From the NCBI RefSeq assembly GCF_051106095.1, contig NC_135787.1, positions 175,504,501-175,568,500 on the forward strand: a stretch of DNA of 64,000 nt, read 5' to 3'. This DNA comes from Pogona vitticeps (Eukaryota; Chordata; Lepidosauria; Squamata; Agamidae). The notes beneath the pieces are model-generated. The model did not search any database, had not been told where the DNA came from, and saw only the letters and a list, made by a program, of their open reading frames with translations. The number at the start of each line of letters is the position of its first letter. The first letter of the stretch is position 1. The position numbers and the translations under genes are program-made. Shown one piece after another: positions 1 to 11,834 of the stretch.

Positions 1-200
1 GGAACGCTGTTACCTTCCCACCGAGGTGATTCCCTATTAATCTACTCGCATTTGCATGCTTTCGAACTGCTAGGTTGGCAGGAGCTGGGACAAGCGACGG
101 GAGCTCACTCCATTGCGTGGATTCGATCTTACGACTGCTTGGTCTTCTGACCCTGCAGCACAGGCTTCTGCAGTTTAGCCCGCAGCGCCACCACATCCAT
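1..200 (-). repeat. Probable tRNA-derived SINE, cut by the window edge
   Basis: A GGATTCGATC stretch near 118 looks like a reversed tRNA T-arm (Pol III B box), followed by a tRNA-like string ending GTTTAGCCCGCAGCGCCACC. This fits a tRNA-derived SINE in minus orientation whose 3' part lies off the window. The family name is not certain. Confidence 0.45.
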
Positions 201-640
201 TCCATGTAGACCTAAGGCTCTGAAAACCATTCCTACTTGAGCGGCTACCTGAGAAATGGTATTTCCTTAATTTATGGAAGCACTTCCTGTATGTAGGTAT
301 GGACATTTACAGTAAACAGAGATAAATTTTTTTATAAGTGGGAGCACATACCGGACCTCGAATAACTCAAACATTTTGTCGTTTACAACTGAGAAAATTC
401 CAGCTTGGGAGGTTTGCTTAAATAATTAACAGGTGCAACTGAATTGAGAACTGCCTCCATCTGTTCTCCTGCCTGTATACCGGAATAGAACTTCACAGAA
501 AGTCCCATTTTGTGGAACAGCCTGACACCAGTTATTGATGATTGGTCCATCTGACTTTGAGATTGGTTTGGCCCAGTCACCATAGATAGCATCAGGGGAA
601 CTGTTCCACTTAGTTGATCTGATGTTGGTGACACATGTCT
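201..640. other. Unassigned, CHRM2 downstream flank
   Basis: Ordinary non-coding sequence; no gene, clear repeat or RNA seen. Confidence 0.5.
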
Positions 641-1325
641 TAGTTATATCTTGGCTGGATTACTGTAACACACTCTTATGTGGGGCTGCCTTTGGAAGGC
701 ATTTGGAAACTCCAGCCCCAGATTGCTAACTGGGGCTGGTTACAGGGAACATAAAACTCACCTCTTACAGCAGCTCCACTGTTTGCCGATCCATTTCCAT
801 GCAGAATTGAAAGTGCTGGTTTTAACTTATAAAGCCCCAAATGGCTTGGACCCAAGCTGTCTTAAAGATTGCATCTCCCTCTATGAGCTTGCCTGGGCAT
901 TAAGATCATCAGGGGAGGCCTTTCTCTCAGTTCCGCCACCCTCACAGGAGCACTTGGTTGGAACGTGGAAGATGGCCTTCTATATTTCAATTCAAAGACT
1001 TTGGAACTCCCTCCCACAGGAGACCAGGCTGGCCTCATCTTTGCTGTCCTCCCACAAGTAGTTGAAGACCTTTTTCTTTAGGCAAGCTTTGCCTTAATGA
1101 CTGGCAGTCTGACAGTTCTTTTAAAAATGAATTGTTGTGCTCTGTTGCGTCTAAATTTGTTTTTCATATTGATTTCATTCACCATTTTTATTATGACACT
1201 TGTTTTATTCTTTTTAAATATTTGTCTAGTTAGTGTTTTTAGCTTTTAAATATTATCTTTTTAGTAAAGTAAGGTGCTTTAGATCATTTTATGGAGAAAG
1301 ATGGGGTAAAAATAGATAGATAGAT
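641..1325 (+). repeat. L2-clade LINE 3' end (ORF2 C-terminus and tail)
   Basis: The frame at 678-1061 resembles the L2-clade reverse transcriptase C-terminus: LTYKAPNGLDPSCLKD, then RLWNSLPQETRLASSLLS before a basic end. The tail ends GGAGAAAGATGGGGTAAAAATAG and a short GATA run. It is 5'-truncated, as is usual for LINEs. The same subfamily recurs at 6625, 20645 and 53885. Confidence 0.8.
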
Positions 1326-1930
1326 GTCATGTAATGTCACAGAAGTGTGCCAGGCAAAGCTTCGGAAGGGGCCCAACTATTTCTGAGCAAGTAACTGTGA
1401 AAATGGGTATAGCCTCCCCACAAATTAATTCTTTTAGCCCAATCGGTGTGAAATCTTAAGGAAAGGGCCTTTGTCACGGTGCTGCTATTTCATAGACAGC
1501 AAAAAATGTAGGTCCTAATCACCTTGATTCATGTGTGTGTTCCAGGAATCTGAATTCTTTTCAGCAGGTATGATAGCAGGTATGATACATTAATTTTGTA
1601 CTCCAGGGTTTAAAGTTTTACCTCTTGCCACTGTTGGGTATCCTTGTGTGCTACAATTAGGAAGACAAGATTTTCAAGACTATAGGAATCGGAATGGTAG
1701 AAGCAGAAACCTACAAGCAGAATGCCTACCCTGTTGTGGAGTTGATTATTTTGTCTGGGAAGCTTTAGGGAATGCAATTTGTACATTTTGTTTTCAAGCA
1801 ACCGTGCCAGAGGTTTTCACAACAGAAACACTACCGACATTCAGTGCTGTGATAGCAAAGTCAATGGTGCTGGCCCTAGAAACTGCAGAAGCAAAGTGAG
1901 GGGAATATGTTTACCTGCTTTTGCTATAAA
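1326..1930. other. Unassigned
   Basis: No recognisable gene or repeat; the open frames here are short and lack family features. Confidence 0.45.
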
Positions 1931-1934
1931 TTAT

Positions 1935-2190
1935 GGAAGCTCCGGAGCTCATGGTGGATTAGCCAGTCTTTGACCTGGCAAAGAAACTCGTCATCCCGCC
2001 TCCTGCCAGGAGTGGCTAATCCACCGCAAGCTCCTGAGCAATAGGAAGGGAGTGCAGGGCTTGCGGCAGCAACAAAACAGTGAGTGGACAGTCTGGCCCC
2101 AAGGGGCTGGACCTTCATTATCTTCACCTGTGGGGGAGTATTCATATTCATATTTGAATACGAATACCCCCATATAGCATGACAGTAAGA
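1935..2190. repeat. MITE-like inverted-repeat sequence
   Basis: GGTGGATTAGCCA near 1950 is inverted as TGGCTAATCCACC near 2013, and a second inverted pair (GTATTCATATTCATA / TTTGAATACGAATAC) follows near 2138-2166. This folding suggests a non-autonomous DNA transposon. No target duplication was identified. Confidence 0.45.
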
Positions 2191-2235
2191 GATTTGAATC
2201 CATTCTGTAGCACCATTAATGATGATCAGGGGTGC

Positions 2236-2360
<125 letters not shown>

Positions 2361-2765
2361 TACCCTGCCCCTCTAGACCATGTCTACTCGGGGCGGCTTA
2401 CAGCATAAAATAAGACAATATAAAATAGAAATAATCTTAAAATACAATTAGTATATTAATTAATACAATTAGATTACGAAAAAGTTAGCAAAATGGGATA
2501 AAACGAGAAAAAAGAAAAGACTTAGCTGACTGGAGGGAAGGCCTGCTTAAATAGCTAAGTTTTTAACTGTTTTTTAAAAACACCCAGCGAGGGTGCCAGC
2601 CGAATTTCTGTTGGAAGGGCATTCCACAGCCGAGGGGCCACCGCTGAGAAGGCTCGGTTTCTAGTTTTTTCCTTCTGAGGCTCTCTCGGCATCAGACCCC
2701 TCAGCCGTCCCTGCTGGCGATGATGGGTGATTCGGGTAGATCTGGGTGGGAGAAGACATTCCTAA
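2361..2765 (-). repeat. L2-like LINE 3' region, minus orientation
   Basis: The string CACCCAGCGAGGGTGCCAGC, a later TTCCACAGCCGAGGGGCCACC and GAGAAGGCTCGGTTT recur in near-identical order at 19200-19300. In plus sense this is the 3' region of an L2-like LINE, with the TTTA/TTAG tract as its tail. Confidence 0.7.
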
Positions 2766-2789
2766 AATGTCCTACATAGGTAGTGGAAT

Positions 2790-4960
2790 TAGGCCAACTC
2801 TGACATGCAGCAATGACTCTCGAGTTCTCATCTGCAAATAATCGGTGTTGTCAGGTGTTGTCAGCTGCGTTAGTAAGACGACAGACCTCATGTGCCTCTA
2901 TTACCTTCTCCTAGACTGCATTGGTTGGGACAAAGTCCGTCCTTTTAAAAATGTTTTCAGCTCCCATCCCTTTTACTTCACACAACAAGGTATAAAAATA
3001 AGCAGAGGTACCACATACAAAAACATTTTTATTTGTCGTTAATATATGTTGCTTCTTAATGCAATGCTCAAACTAGGAATACAACTTGGCTGACGTACAT
3101 ACACATATATTGCATGTAGTTTGTTTTTTTTAAATTGCGTCTCCAAAATAATTTCAAATTGTCTTCGCTTCAGCCTTACATGAGGTCTTTTGTGTTAGAG
3201 CCCTGGCCTCTTAAGGGATTATAACTCTCCATATCTAAAATAACATGTTACAATGCTGTCACTGTTGAGTAACACAATCTTTTTCTTCCATCAATGTTGA
3301 ATTGGCAACATAAGATACAGATTTTCAGAGGTATCTCTCTCCAGCATTCTGCATCTTCCCTGCATGAATACTATGTAAATATTATGTATAGCTATACAGA
3401 TTATATAAATATATATCTATAATATATATATATTATGTATATATGTATATTACTCTGGTTTGGCTTTATGAAGTCAACCATAAAATTTGTGCTTATCTTA
3501 TTTCTATGAAATCAAATGTACGGCATTATCAAGAAAACAGCATGTACCTGGAAGCCATACTGCAATAATGGTCTCCATTCTGTTTATACTCCTGCTTGTG
3601 TGCACACACATCCTTCACAAGTAATGCAATCTCTCAATCTTACAGTAATTTTTTTAAGACAAGAACTCTGGCCATTGAAAAGAAACAACAGGATTTTTTA
3701 AAAAACAAAACAAAACAAGGAATCCAAATGATGCTAGGAAGGCTCACACCGTTCCTCATATGTAGTTTGAAGATTAACCAGCCATTCACTGTAGCTTTAT
3801 TTACATTATAACTCAGGTTCAACAGTATTACAGGTATTGTATTATATCTGTACATCGCCAAGTTACGGTTTGGTCATGTTGAAACACACTACCAGTAGGT
3901 ATTTACAGATGGATGAATCAACCTCCAGTTCAACAAGGTCCTCATTAATATGGCACCAGTAGTTAAAAGAGAAATTGTGGCACGTCCTTCTTATGTAGTT
4001 CAGTACAAGATGGTTATCTTTGTAGGTGCAACTGGAAATATAACATGGAACAGTCTGTGACATCCAAACACCCTGCATTTGCCCCAAAGAACTGGGGGGA
4101 AACATTTCCCTTGGCCCTCCCTTGGAATTTGTCCCCTTTGGTGGGGCTGAGAAAAAAGTTGGATATCTCTCTTTTTTTGTTTCTGTGCTCATATTTAATC
4201 AACAGACAGTCAAACAGTTCATACATGAAACACATGATAACATACAGCTGAGACTGGCATTTTCTGCATGGAAGATTTCATACAGCATCACATCCCCCTA
4301 TATCTTTTGTCTTAATGAAGGTGAGGCTATGTGTTACCTATTGCAGATTATGGGGGAAGAGAGATCAATATGTGCTCACTCCCTACTAGGGATTGGAGAG
4401 AATTTCTGTTTGATTCATTTTTGACATACATAAATTCACAAATTTCTTCAGACTGAAGATGAAGAGAGTCTGAAGGTCAAAATATGGATTGGGGGTGGGA
4501 AATAAAACAGAGATTTGTCCATCCAGGCCCAGGGTTTTGAGCATGTAACCCCTGCAGCTTGAATCCCCAAGTACAAAACATGTTTCTGGTGCTCAGTTAG
4601 GGCTGACACCTATTATTTCTCAGAAGCTTCTAATTTTTTGACATCTATTTGGTGGGCAGGCAAATCACTGGGCACAATATGGTCTGCTCCATGCTATAAG
4701 TAACTGCATTTGTTGAATTTGGCAAGTGCAAGAGAATTCTGTTTCAACAGGCTTTTGAAGAATTTGCAAATATTTGTAAATTTCTTCATAACTGGGATGG
4801 GAAAAAATCCTGAGGTTTTAAAAATATTAATATTGCAAAAAAACAAAATTGATAGATTCCCCCATACCATCAAACAGCTCCATATGTTCCACAAGCAGCA
4901 ATGAAAAACACTTATGCTCACTGTATTTGTGTTTACATGATTATCCCAGTAGCATGGCTG
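2790..4960. other. Unassigned AT-rich CHRM2 downstream region
   Basis: No coding exon or clear transposon seen. A TA-rich patch lies at 3395-3455. The far CHRM2 3' UTR could reach here but nothing in the sequence proves it. Confidence 0.5.
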
Positions 4961-4976
4961 TCCTTCCGCCGTACAT

Positions 4977-5111
4977 CAGTGATTCCCAATCTTGGGCCCC
5001 AGATGTTCTTGGACTGCAACTTCCGTAAGCCATCACCACTAGCTGTGCTGGCAAAGACTTCTGAGAGTTGCAGTTCAAGAATGTCTGGGGACCCAAGGTT
5101 GAGAATCACTG
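4977..5111. mobile_element. Short palindromic hAT-type MITE, copy 1
   Basis: Starts CAGTGATTCCCAATCTTGG and ends CCAAGGTTGAGAATCACTG, with the whole element near-palindromic around CCAGATGTTCTTGGACTGCA. Same family as the copies at 6353 and 8864. The flanking 8-mers do not match clearly. Confidence 0.8.
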
Positions 5112-6050
5112 TGCAGATAAATCAGGTAGCTGCCATGCAGATTTTTTTTTAAGGACAAAGAGTGAGTGGTGTGATTTGGAAAGCTCTCTGCATGGTCAGG
5201 AAGGCCGCACACAGCATCTGAGCAAACCAGAACCAAATATAGCTTCATGTCATGCACATATGCCATCATACAAACTCATATGTAGGAAGCAAGCCATCCA
5301 GAACGTTTAGCTTTCCAACACTCGCTATACTGAGTCCCACTGAATTCAGGAAAAAAAATCTACTTTTTATTGAAACTGCCATTCTTATAGCAACTTTAGG
5401 TGAAACCATGAGATTGGGCTACACCTAGTGAGCCTTTTCTTTCAAAAAGAATGTCGAGGCTACTCTTATCTCATTTCATCATGACATGGAGTTCATTATT
5501 AAGCTTAAAGGAGTTCTTCCAGGGCAGGAGCTGTGCCAGATTTGAAGATGGCCAGCCTTCCATAAATCCCAGCCCAAGCAAATGAAAATGGGAGCAATTC
5601 TCCTCCCTGAGCCATAACAATAGCCAAACAGATGATATGGATGAACAGTGGTGATGGTTTACAGAAGTGAAGACAGGCAGCAGCGCTGTTTGATAACGAG
5701 AATGGAAGCATTAGGATAGGAAATTGTAGTGCTGCCATCTTAATTCCCTTCATAAAGCCTTTGGCTGCCATTTTAATTCTCTTCACAATGTCAACTCAAA
5801 GAGGGAGGCTACACCAGGAAGGAAGGTCAGAGTTACTGAAGGGAATAAATAAGAAGATGGTGTCTTCTGTTGTCTTCCTAGATTCTTTTTTTCATGAGTG
5901 CTACTCCCTTAAAATGCAACTGTTACTTTGGTGGAAACCTTTGTGGCAGAGTACCTTATTAAGCTTCTTCACTTCAACAACTGTGCTCGCTCACTTATTT
6001 GTCTTGCTTTCAATGGGCTCAAAGTGTTGCATGTGCCTCCTTCACCCTGC
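5112..6050. other. Unassigned; one small imperfect tandem duplication
   Basis: No gene seen. A unit of about 30 bases beginning GCTGCCATCTTAATTC near 5732 recurs as GCTGCCATTTTAATTC near 5764. Confidence 0.5.
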
Positions 6051-6150
6051 TTTATTCTAATAACAACCTTGTGAGGTAGATCAGGCTAAGAGAGATGGAG
6101 CATCTGGTAATTTTCATGGATCTGTGGGATCTAGAACCTAAATCTTCTAA
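6050..6150 (-). repeat. Fragment of a MIR/CORE-type SINE
   Basis: TAACAACCTTGTGAGGTAGATCAGGCTAAGAGA, in parts, is the reversed 3' domain characteristic of ancient MIR-like SINEs. The copy is short and diverged. Confidence 0.55.
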
Positions 6151-6264
6151 CCCACAATGGTTCTTCAATGCAGATGCTGGACTTGTCCCTTGGAATTGTC
6201 TCTAGATTACCTTGTTATTATAGTCACAGTGCCTCCAATACCACTCAGACTGGGTTACTTTGGC

Positions 6265-6335
6265 TGGGACATTATGGGAGTTGTAGTCCAGGCTCTGAAA
6301 TGTCTTGGATTACAATTCCCAGAATATCCCTTAGA
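6265..6335. repeat. Small palindromic MITE fragment
   Basis: TATGGGAGTTGTAGTCCA is followed after a short spacer by TGGATTACAATTCCCAGA, its near inverse. The motif is common in hAT-type MITEs of reptiles. Confidence 0.5.
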
Positions 6336-6352
6336 AGAGATATGGTTTAGAC

Positions 6353-6488
6353 CAGTGGTTCTCAAACCTGGGTCCCCAGATGTTCTTGGACAGCAACTCC
6401 CAGAAATCCTGGCCAGCACAGCAAGTGGTGAAGGCTTCTGGGAACTGCAGTCCAAGAACATCTGGGGAGCCCAGTTAGAAAACCACTG
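6353..6488. mobile_element. Short palindromic hAT-type MITE, copy 2
   Basis: Begins CAGTGGTTCTCAAACCTGGG and ends with an inverse ending AAAACCACTG. The arms meet around CTGGCCAGCACAGCAAGTGG. Flanks GTTTAGAC and GTGTAAAG match at only 5 of 8 positions. Confidence 0.85.
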
Positions 6489-6624
6489 GTGTAAAGGAGA
6501 CCAAAGACAACCCAGTTTGTTCCTACTTTCTTGCTTAGGAGAAATATAAAATCATTCATTATTGCTTTCTCACTACATGGCATAACTAAAGGTGAATGTT
6601 GGTGTAAATACGTGATTTTTCTTG

Positions 6625-7160
6625 TTTGCATGCAAGGAAAAGTACCATGAATCAGGAGAGGACTTTCTCTCAGTCCTGCCACATTCACAGGTGCATCTGC
6701 TGGGGACACAAGAGAGAGCCTTCTCTGTTGCTTCTCCCAGATTTTGGAACTCCCTCCCACAGAAGGCCAGCCTGGCCCCATCTTTGCTATCCTTCTGCAA
6801 GCAGGCAAAGACCTTTCTCTTTAGGCAAGCCTTCCCTCAATAACCAGATACCTGTGTGTGAATCCTAGATAGATCGCTCAGCATTACTGTTTTAATTGGA
6901 TTTTTAGTACTACTTGTGTTTTCCATTTCTCCCAGCAGCATTTTTAAAGAATTGTATACTTATTGATATTTGCCTTAATATTGCCTGCTAATGATGTAAG
7001 ATGCCTCATTATTAATTGTTCATAATTTTAAATATTGTCTTTTAATGATGTTAACCACCATTGCATACTCATTGTTTTGAACTTTAACTATTGCCTTTCA
7101 TTGTTGTCAGCTGCCTCGGGTCCTTTTCAAGGAGAAAGGAGGGGTAAAAATAGTTTAAAT
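6625..7160 (+). repeat. L2-clade LINE 3' end
   Basis: Encodes the same C-terminal block as at 641-1325 (FWNSLPQKASLAPSLLSF, then KTFLFRQAFPQ), followed by a tail ending AAGGAGGGGTAAAAATAG and CAATCAATCA. Strongly 5'-truncated. Confidence 0.8.
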
Positions 7161-7164
7161 CAAT

Positions 7165-8325
7165 CAATCAGATCCAGATTTTAGTCAGATTAGAGCATAT
7201 GACATTTATGGGACTTAATTTTATAATGATCACGAACTTCAATAGGTCTGCTGCTTTAGATATGGCTACGTTTGGCTTCAACCCAAGGATTCTATGAAAA
7301 ATCAGAAAGCCAACATCTTTTAAATAATTACATTGATGCTGAAACCAAAGGTAGAGTCTGTTACTGCAGCTGAGACTGACATCCTTTATTCCATGGCCAT
7401 GTTCACCCAGAAGCAGCAGCAAGTTGGGAGAAGTAATTGTTTTTGCCACTCTGATTTGGGAGTCAGGTGATGCAAGGGAAGCTCAGAAGCACTTTGAAAA
7501 AAAAAGGGAAGAATTACATTTACATCCAATGGAAGCATACTTCAAAAGAGACGATGACATGGCGCCAATATGAAGCATCATGCCGGTCTTACACAACAAG
7601 GAAAAGCATGCAAAATTGAGCAATCCCCAAGAGATTGTCAATGACTTAATCTTGGTTTGAAAGATGAAATTGTTAAGTAGCCAGAAGGGATTTATTTCGA
7701 TGGCTCTGCTCTAATCCATTCTGTACCCCCCACCTCCACCCCAGCAACTGAATTCAAAGCACTCAGATTTCAAAGGCTGAGTGAGAGAAGCTTGGATTTT
7801 TAGAGGCATGAAGGGTAAATAAATCTGGAGTTACCATCACATAGGTCTGATTAATTGTCAAGCAAGAGAGCAGAACAATAACTCATCTACAAGTTTTGGG
7901 GAGGATGAATACTGAATGACACCCTGCCTTCAATATGTACAGCTGTAGGTGAGATATACTGTATATTCACCAAATGAGGTACAGCACAACTGTCTTTCTG
8001 TTTGTGATGACAACATTGCTCCCAGTGTGGATCAGGGGGCTGAGCTTGAAAGATCAGATATGGAAACTGGTGTTTCTCCAGAGAATCATGACGGCTGCAA
8101 CTCTATGCATACATATCCCACAGCAAGTCTCAACAAACTGAGTGAAACTTCTGAGTAAATATGCATAGACTATATATTAAGTGTCATTTTGGGATACCTT
8201 TGGAGGACTGAGAAAACACAGTGGGTCCTAAATTAAGTGTGATTTCTCTGTTCCTGACACATAGGAGGAAAAGGATAGTCAACATGCAGCCTTCAGGCCA
8301 TCTAGGATTTTGTGGCTGTTTTTTG
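7165..8325. other. Unassigned
   Basis: No gene, RNA or clear repeat seen. Confidence 0.45.
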
Positions 8326-8329
8326 AGGT

Positions 8330-8460
8330 TCCTACAGTTTGATATTGTGTGTTTTAAATTTTGTTTTATATTCGGAATGTAAGCCATCCAGAGTAGATTC
8401 ATTGAATTTACATTGACGGGGTAAAAGATGGAAAAATAAAATAAATAAATACATAAATAC
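8330..8460 (+). repeat. L2-like LINE 3' tail
   Basis: GTAAGCCATCCAGAGTAGAT followed by GGGGTAAAAGATGG and AAATAAATAAATAC matches the layout of L2-type 3' termini elsewhere in the window (59030, 27130). Confidence 0.5.
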
Positions 8461-8863
8461 TGTCTTTGCCAAATTTCACTGGCAAAGCATGTCAGATGAA
8501 ATGTCCATGCTAAAACCAGTTACACTTGTGAGCCAGTAGGAGGCAATTTTTTTCTGCAAAACATGGAGCACGTTCCCCATGCACCTTGTTTTAGGACAAA
8601 TTTCAAGGCATTGTTTTTGAAAAAACCAATTAAGTTCCATGGTAAAACAAGAAGCACAGGGAAGCCTCTGGAAAGGCAACTGTTGTGTTAAAAGCAGAGA
8701 TCGAACCTGGGTGGGTGGGGGAGCCCTGATTGGTGCGGAACCCTCATGCTTCAGTTTCAATGAGGTGCATGCAGAAAATTGGCTACTGGGTGTGCCAAAG
8801 TTGTGCACCTCCAGGCTAGGAAGTAAATGCAAACTGAACTCCCCAAGTGGCAGCCATCTAAAC

Positions 8864-8999
8864 CAGTGGTCCCCAACCTTGGGCCTCCAGATGTTCTTGG
8901 ACTTCAACTCCCAGAAATCCTGGCCAGCAGAGGTGGTGGTGAAAGCTTCTGGGAGTTTTAATTCAGGAACATCTGGAGGCCCAAGGTTGGAGACCACTG
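8864..8999. mobile_element. Short palindromic hAT-type MITE, copy 3, with perfect target duplication
   Basis: A 136-bp element starting CAGTGGTCCCCAACCTTGGG and ending CCAAGGTTGGAGACCACTG. It is flanked by identical 8-mers ATCTAAAC (8856-8863 and 9000-9007). The 8-bp duplication and CAGTGG terminus point to the hAT superfamily. Internally near-palindromic with no coding capacity. Confidence 0.95.
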
Positions 9000-9039
9000 A
9001 TCTAAACAGTTTAGATCCCAACTTTCTGTGAAACTTATA

Positions 9040-9155
9040 GGGAGACTTGAAACTGATTCACCTACCTCACAAGATGGTGGTGAGGATCATATGGAGAGGA
9101 CAAAAGCATATACACTTCCTACTGCTTCTTGGAGGAAAGAGGAGGAGATAAATGT
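9040..9155 (+). repeat. MIR/CORE-like SINE 3' fragment
   Basis: CACCTACCTCACAAGATGGTGGTGAGGAT, in parts, and TTCTTGGAGGAAAGAGGAGG follow the order of a tRNA-derived SINE 3' domain also seen near 57880-57975. Confidence 0.5.
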
Positions 9156-9159
9156 AGTT

Positions 9160-9965
9160 GGTGAATACATGTACATGTTTTCATTTATTGCCATGCCTAT
9201 TTCTACACCCTCAGGCACTACAGATGTTACCTTCTTGCTGTTCTGGTCATTCCACAGGTTTATTTCATTAGATAAGGATAAGAGATTTGTTTCAGTTTGG
9301 TTTGGATAAGAACTTGCCAACTTTCACTTTTTAAAAAAAAAACATTTAGAATAGAAAGGATTTGAGTGCAGATGTGGGACCAGTTCATCTGTCGAGGCCT
9401 TTCAATGCTTAGTTCTTAAAAACTTAGCTTTGAATCCCTGTTTATTCAACCATATTTGTGGTGCAGAATTTGGGTCACCTCGTCTTTTTTTTTCCCTGTC
9501 AGATTCCCCATCTTTAACAGCAATAAAGCAGGCAAATACAATATGGTTTCTCCATGCTGGAAATCACTATAGCTATTTGTTTTAGCAGGAGAAATTAGTA
9601 AGATTTTATTGTTCCATTTCATTTCTGCTAAACAAATTGCCAACATTTGCAAATCTTTTCCCTTGAAAAAGGTGTATTGTTTTCATAGATGTTCTGTGCC
9701 ACTTAGAAAAGGACCCATGGAAGAACATACAGCTGTGATGACACATGGGTGAATTCCAAATGGATCAGCTTTGGAATGATTGTTTCTTCTTGTAATATAG
9801 ATATTTTGTGGGACAATTTGGGTGGTGGTGTATATATGACAGACATATGCCCAGGCTTCCTCTCTCTCTCTCTTTCAATAATAACCTTTTGGAGCCTCTT
9901 CTAATTTTCTAGATTTAGGGCATGAATGAACAAAGCAGAAGACATACTTTAACTTGGATTTGTGC
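9160..9965. other. Unassigned
   Basis: Only a short CT run at 9858-9875; nothing else recognised. Confidence 0.45.
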
Positions 9966-9967
9966 TC

Positions 9968-10033
9968 TGAGCAGAGAATGAACTCAATAGCCTTAAAGCC
10001 CCCTTCTAACTCTATTATTCGATGATTCTATAT
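9968..10033 (+). repeat. CR1 LINE 3' terminal fragment
   Basis: AATAGCCTTAAAGCCCCCTTC and then TATTATTCGATGATTCTAT match the CR1 3' terminus, best preserved at 15560-15625. Confidence 0.7.
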
Positions 10034-11174
10034 TAGTAGCATAATTCTAACAAGAGATGGGTGGCAGGTTTTCGCCGATAGATTCTCCATAGATTCTCAT
10101 TTGCCTTTGAAGTGGAAGATGAAGAAATCATGTTATTCGCTGCCCTCTCACCTGCTTCCAATTGCTTTGTGTCATAAACGGTAGGCATCTATCACATTTT
10201 GCAGGGAAAGTCCTCTAAATGAAAGCATCTTCAGTTTGAAGAATGCTGCCCAATACTACATAAATTGTAATGAATAAGAGAGCAAAGCAGGAGCCTTGGA
10301 ATGGCCCAATTAAAATGGACTGCACATTGAACAGGTCCTAAGGCTCTCAGGCTGCCCTGCTATGGTGGGGATGTCTGCTACTTCTTAAACCATCGTAGTT
10401 GTTCACAAATCTGTATCTATGCATGTAAACTAGCACATTTTTGTCCTCTTTTAAACTCTTCGTTGGCAATGCCTTTCCTGTTCTGGGTGCTAAATAAGAC
10501 ACCACAGCAATGGCATGTATAGACTCTGCTTTACTACTGGAGGGAGAGAAACAGACAGGGAGGCCAGATCCTACTTCTATGCAGCTGAAGACCATATGTG
10601 TTGAAGGATAGTAGGTATGCAGGATGATATGGATGAGTAAAGTAAAACCATTGGAGACTTAAGTTGGACTTAAGCTGCACCAACAACTTGACTAGGACTC
10701 AGAATCCACCTGCCTCTCCCTTGTTTTCTGGGGAAAACTGCTTGTTTTTAATAAAGACTTGGGACTTGGGACTTGATACCAAAGACTGAGACTTGGAACC
10801 TGGTACCAATGACTTTGACTTTGACTTGGGACTCAGACCCAAAGACTTGCCAGCATCTCTAAAATCTAACACGCAGACCCAGCACAGAATGTTTTACAGT
10901 GGATGTGGGCAAGCTGCGAGGATCCATGGGCCATTTTCCAGACCTTAGGACCGTCCTAACAAAACCAAAAGTGACTCCTTAACAACGGATGCTTTGCTGA
11001 AACAAAACACAGAAACAATTGTCTCTTTTTTGGTGGAAAAATAATGTCTTTCTCCAGGAGACATGGGAGGGCACCAAGACAGTCTTAGAGGGCCCCATGT
11101 GACTCATAATCTGCCAAGTTCTCACCCCTGTTGTACAGAATTTACATAACTTGTTATGGCTTTTACTTGCAAAG
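10034..11174. repeat. Mostly unassigned, with a degenerate GACTTGGGACTTGG minisatellite
   Basis: Between about 10655 and 10850 the words GACTTGGGACTT, GACTTGGAACC and GACTTTGACTT repeat imperfectly. The rest of the stretch shows no gene or recognised repeat. Confidence 0.5.
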
Positions 11175-11177
11175 ACT

Positions 11178-11250
11178 CCCTCCTGCACTGAGCAGGGGGT
11201 TGGACATGATGGCCTTATAGGTCCCTTCCAACTTCATAATTCTATGATCT
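11178..11250 (+). repeat. CR1 LINE 3' terminal fragment
   Basis: Reads GCAGGGGGTTGGACATGATG, then GGCCTTATAGGTCCCTTCC and ATAATTCTATGAT, the standard CR1 3' end. Confidence 0.85.
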
Positions 11251-11761
11251 CCATTTGACTCCTTTGAAAACAGGAGTGGCCAACTCCTAACTCTTCACTT
11301 AATGGGGGTAGGGAAGGAATTTTCTCTGTTTGGCCAATTTAATGCCAACCTATTTCATTTTCAGAGCCTGGAAATGTTATCATTTTCACTATAATTCCAA
11401 ATACTCTGTGAGCAGTACCCCAACAAAGAAAATTGTCCAAGTTGTGCTTATTGCACACTTTCAAGCCAATATGGGAGCTACAGCTCAGCTATGGAGAAGG
11501 GCATGAACCCCCAGTTTGGCAGTTTGTGCTGGTTCACTTATTGGCTAAACGAGGCTTCAGTGCCTCTCAGCCCTACCTCCTCCAGCAGGCACCCACTCAG
11601 AGGCAGCATGCTGGCTTCCCTACCCTTCATCTTCCAGGTGCTGGGCACCTGGAGGATGAAGGGCGCCAAACTGCCAAAACACCTGTTGCTGTGATATATG
11701 AACCCGGATGAATCACCAAACCAGCAATCATTTGAAATTTTCACTTCCTCACACTGTGTAA

Positions 11762-11834
11762 CAGAATCATAGAATAACTGATTTGGAAGGGGCCTATATG
11801 GTCATAGAGTCCAATCCCTGCTCAAGGCAAGAAT
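11762..11834 (-). repeat. CR1 LINE 3' terminal fragment
   Basis: AGAATCATAGAATAACTGAT, then TTGGAAGGGGCCTATATGG and AGTCCAATCCCTGC are the reverse complement of the CR1 3' end. Confidence 0.85.

Noticed and set aside
678-1061. 127-codon open frame as a host gene
   Set aside because: It is the C-terminal part of an L2-clade LINE, repeated at several other places in the window.
3863-4235. Overlapping minus frames of 73-109 codons as a downstream gene
   Set aside because: No domain, no splice context and no similarity that I recognise; consistent with chance.
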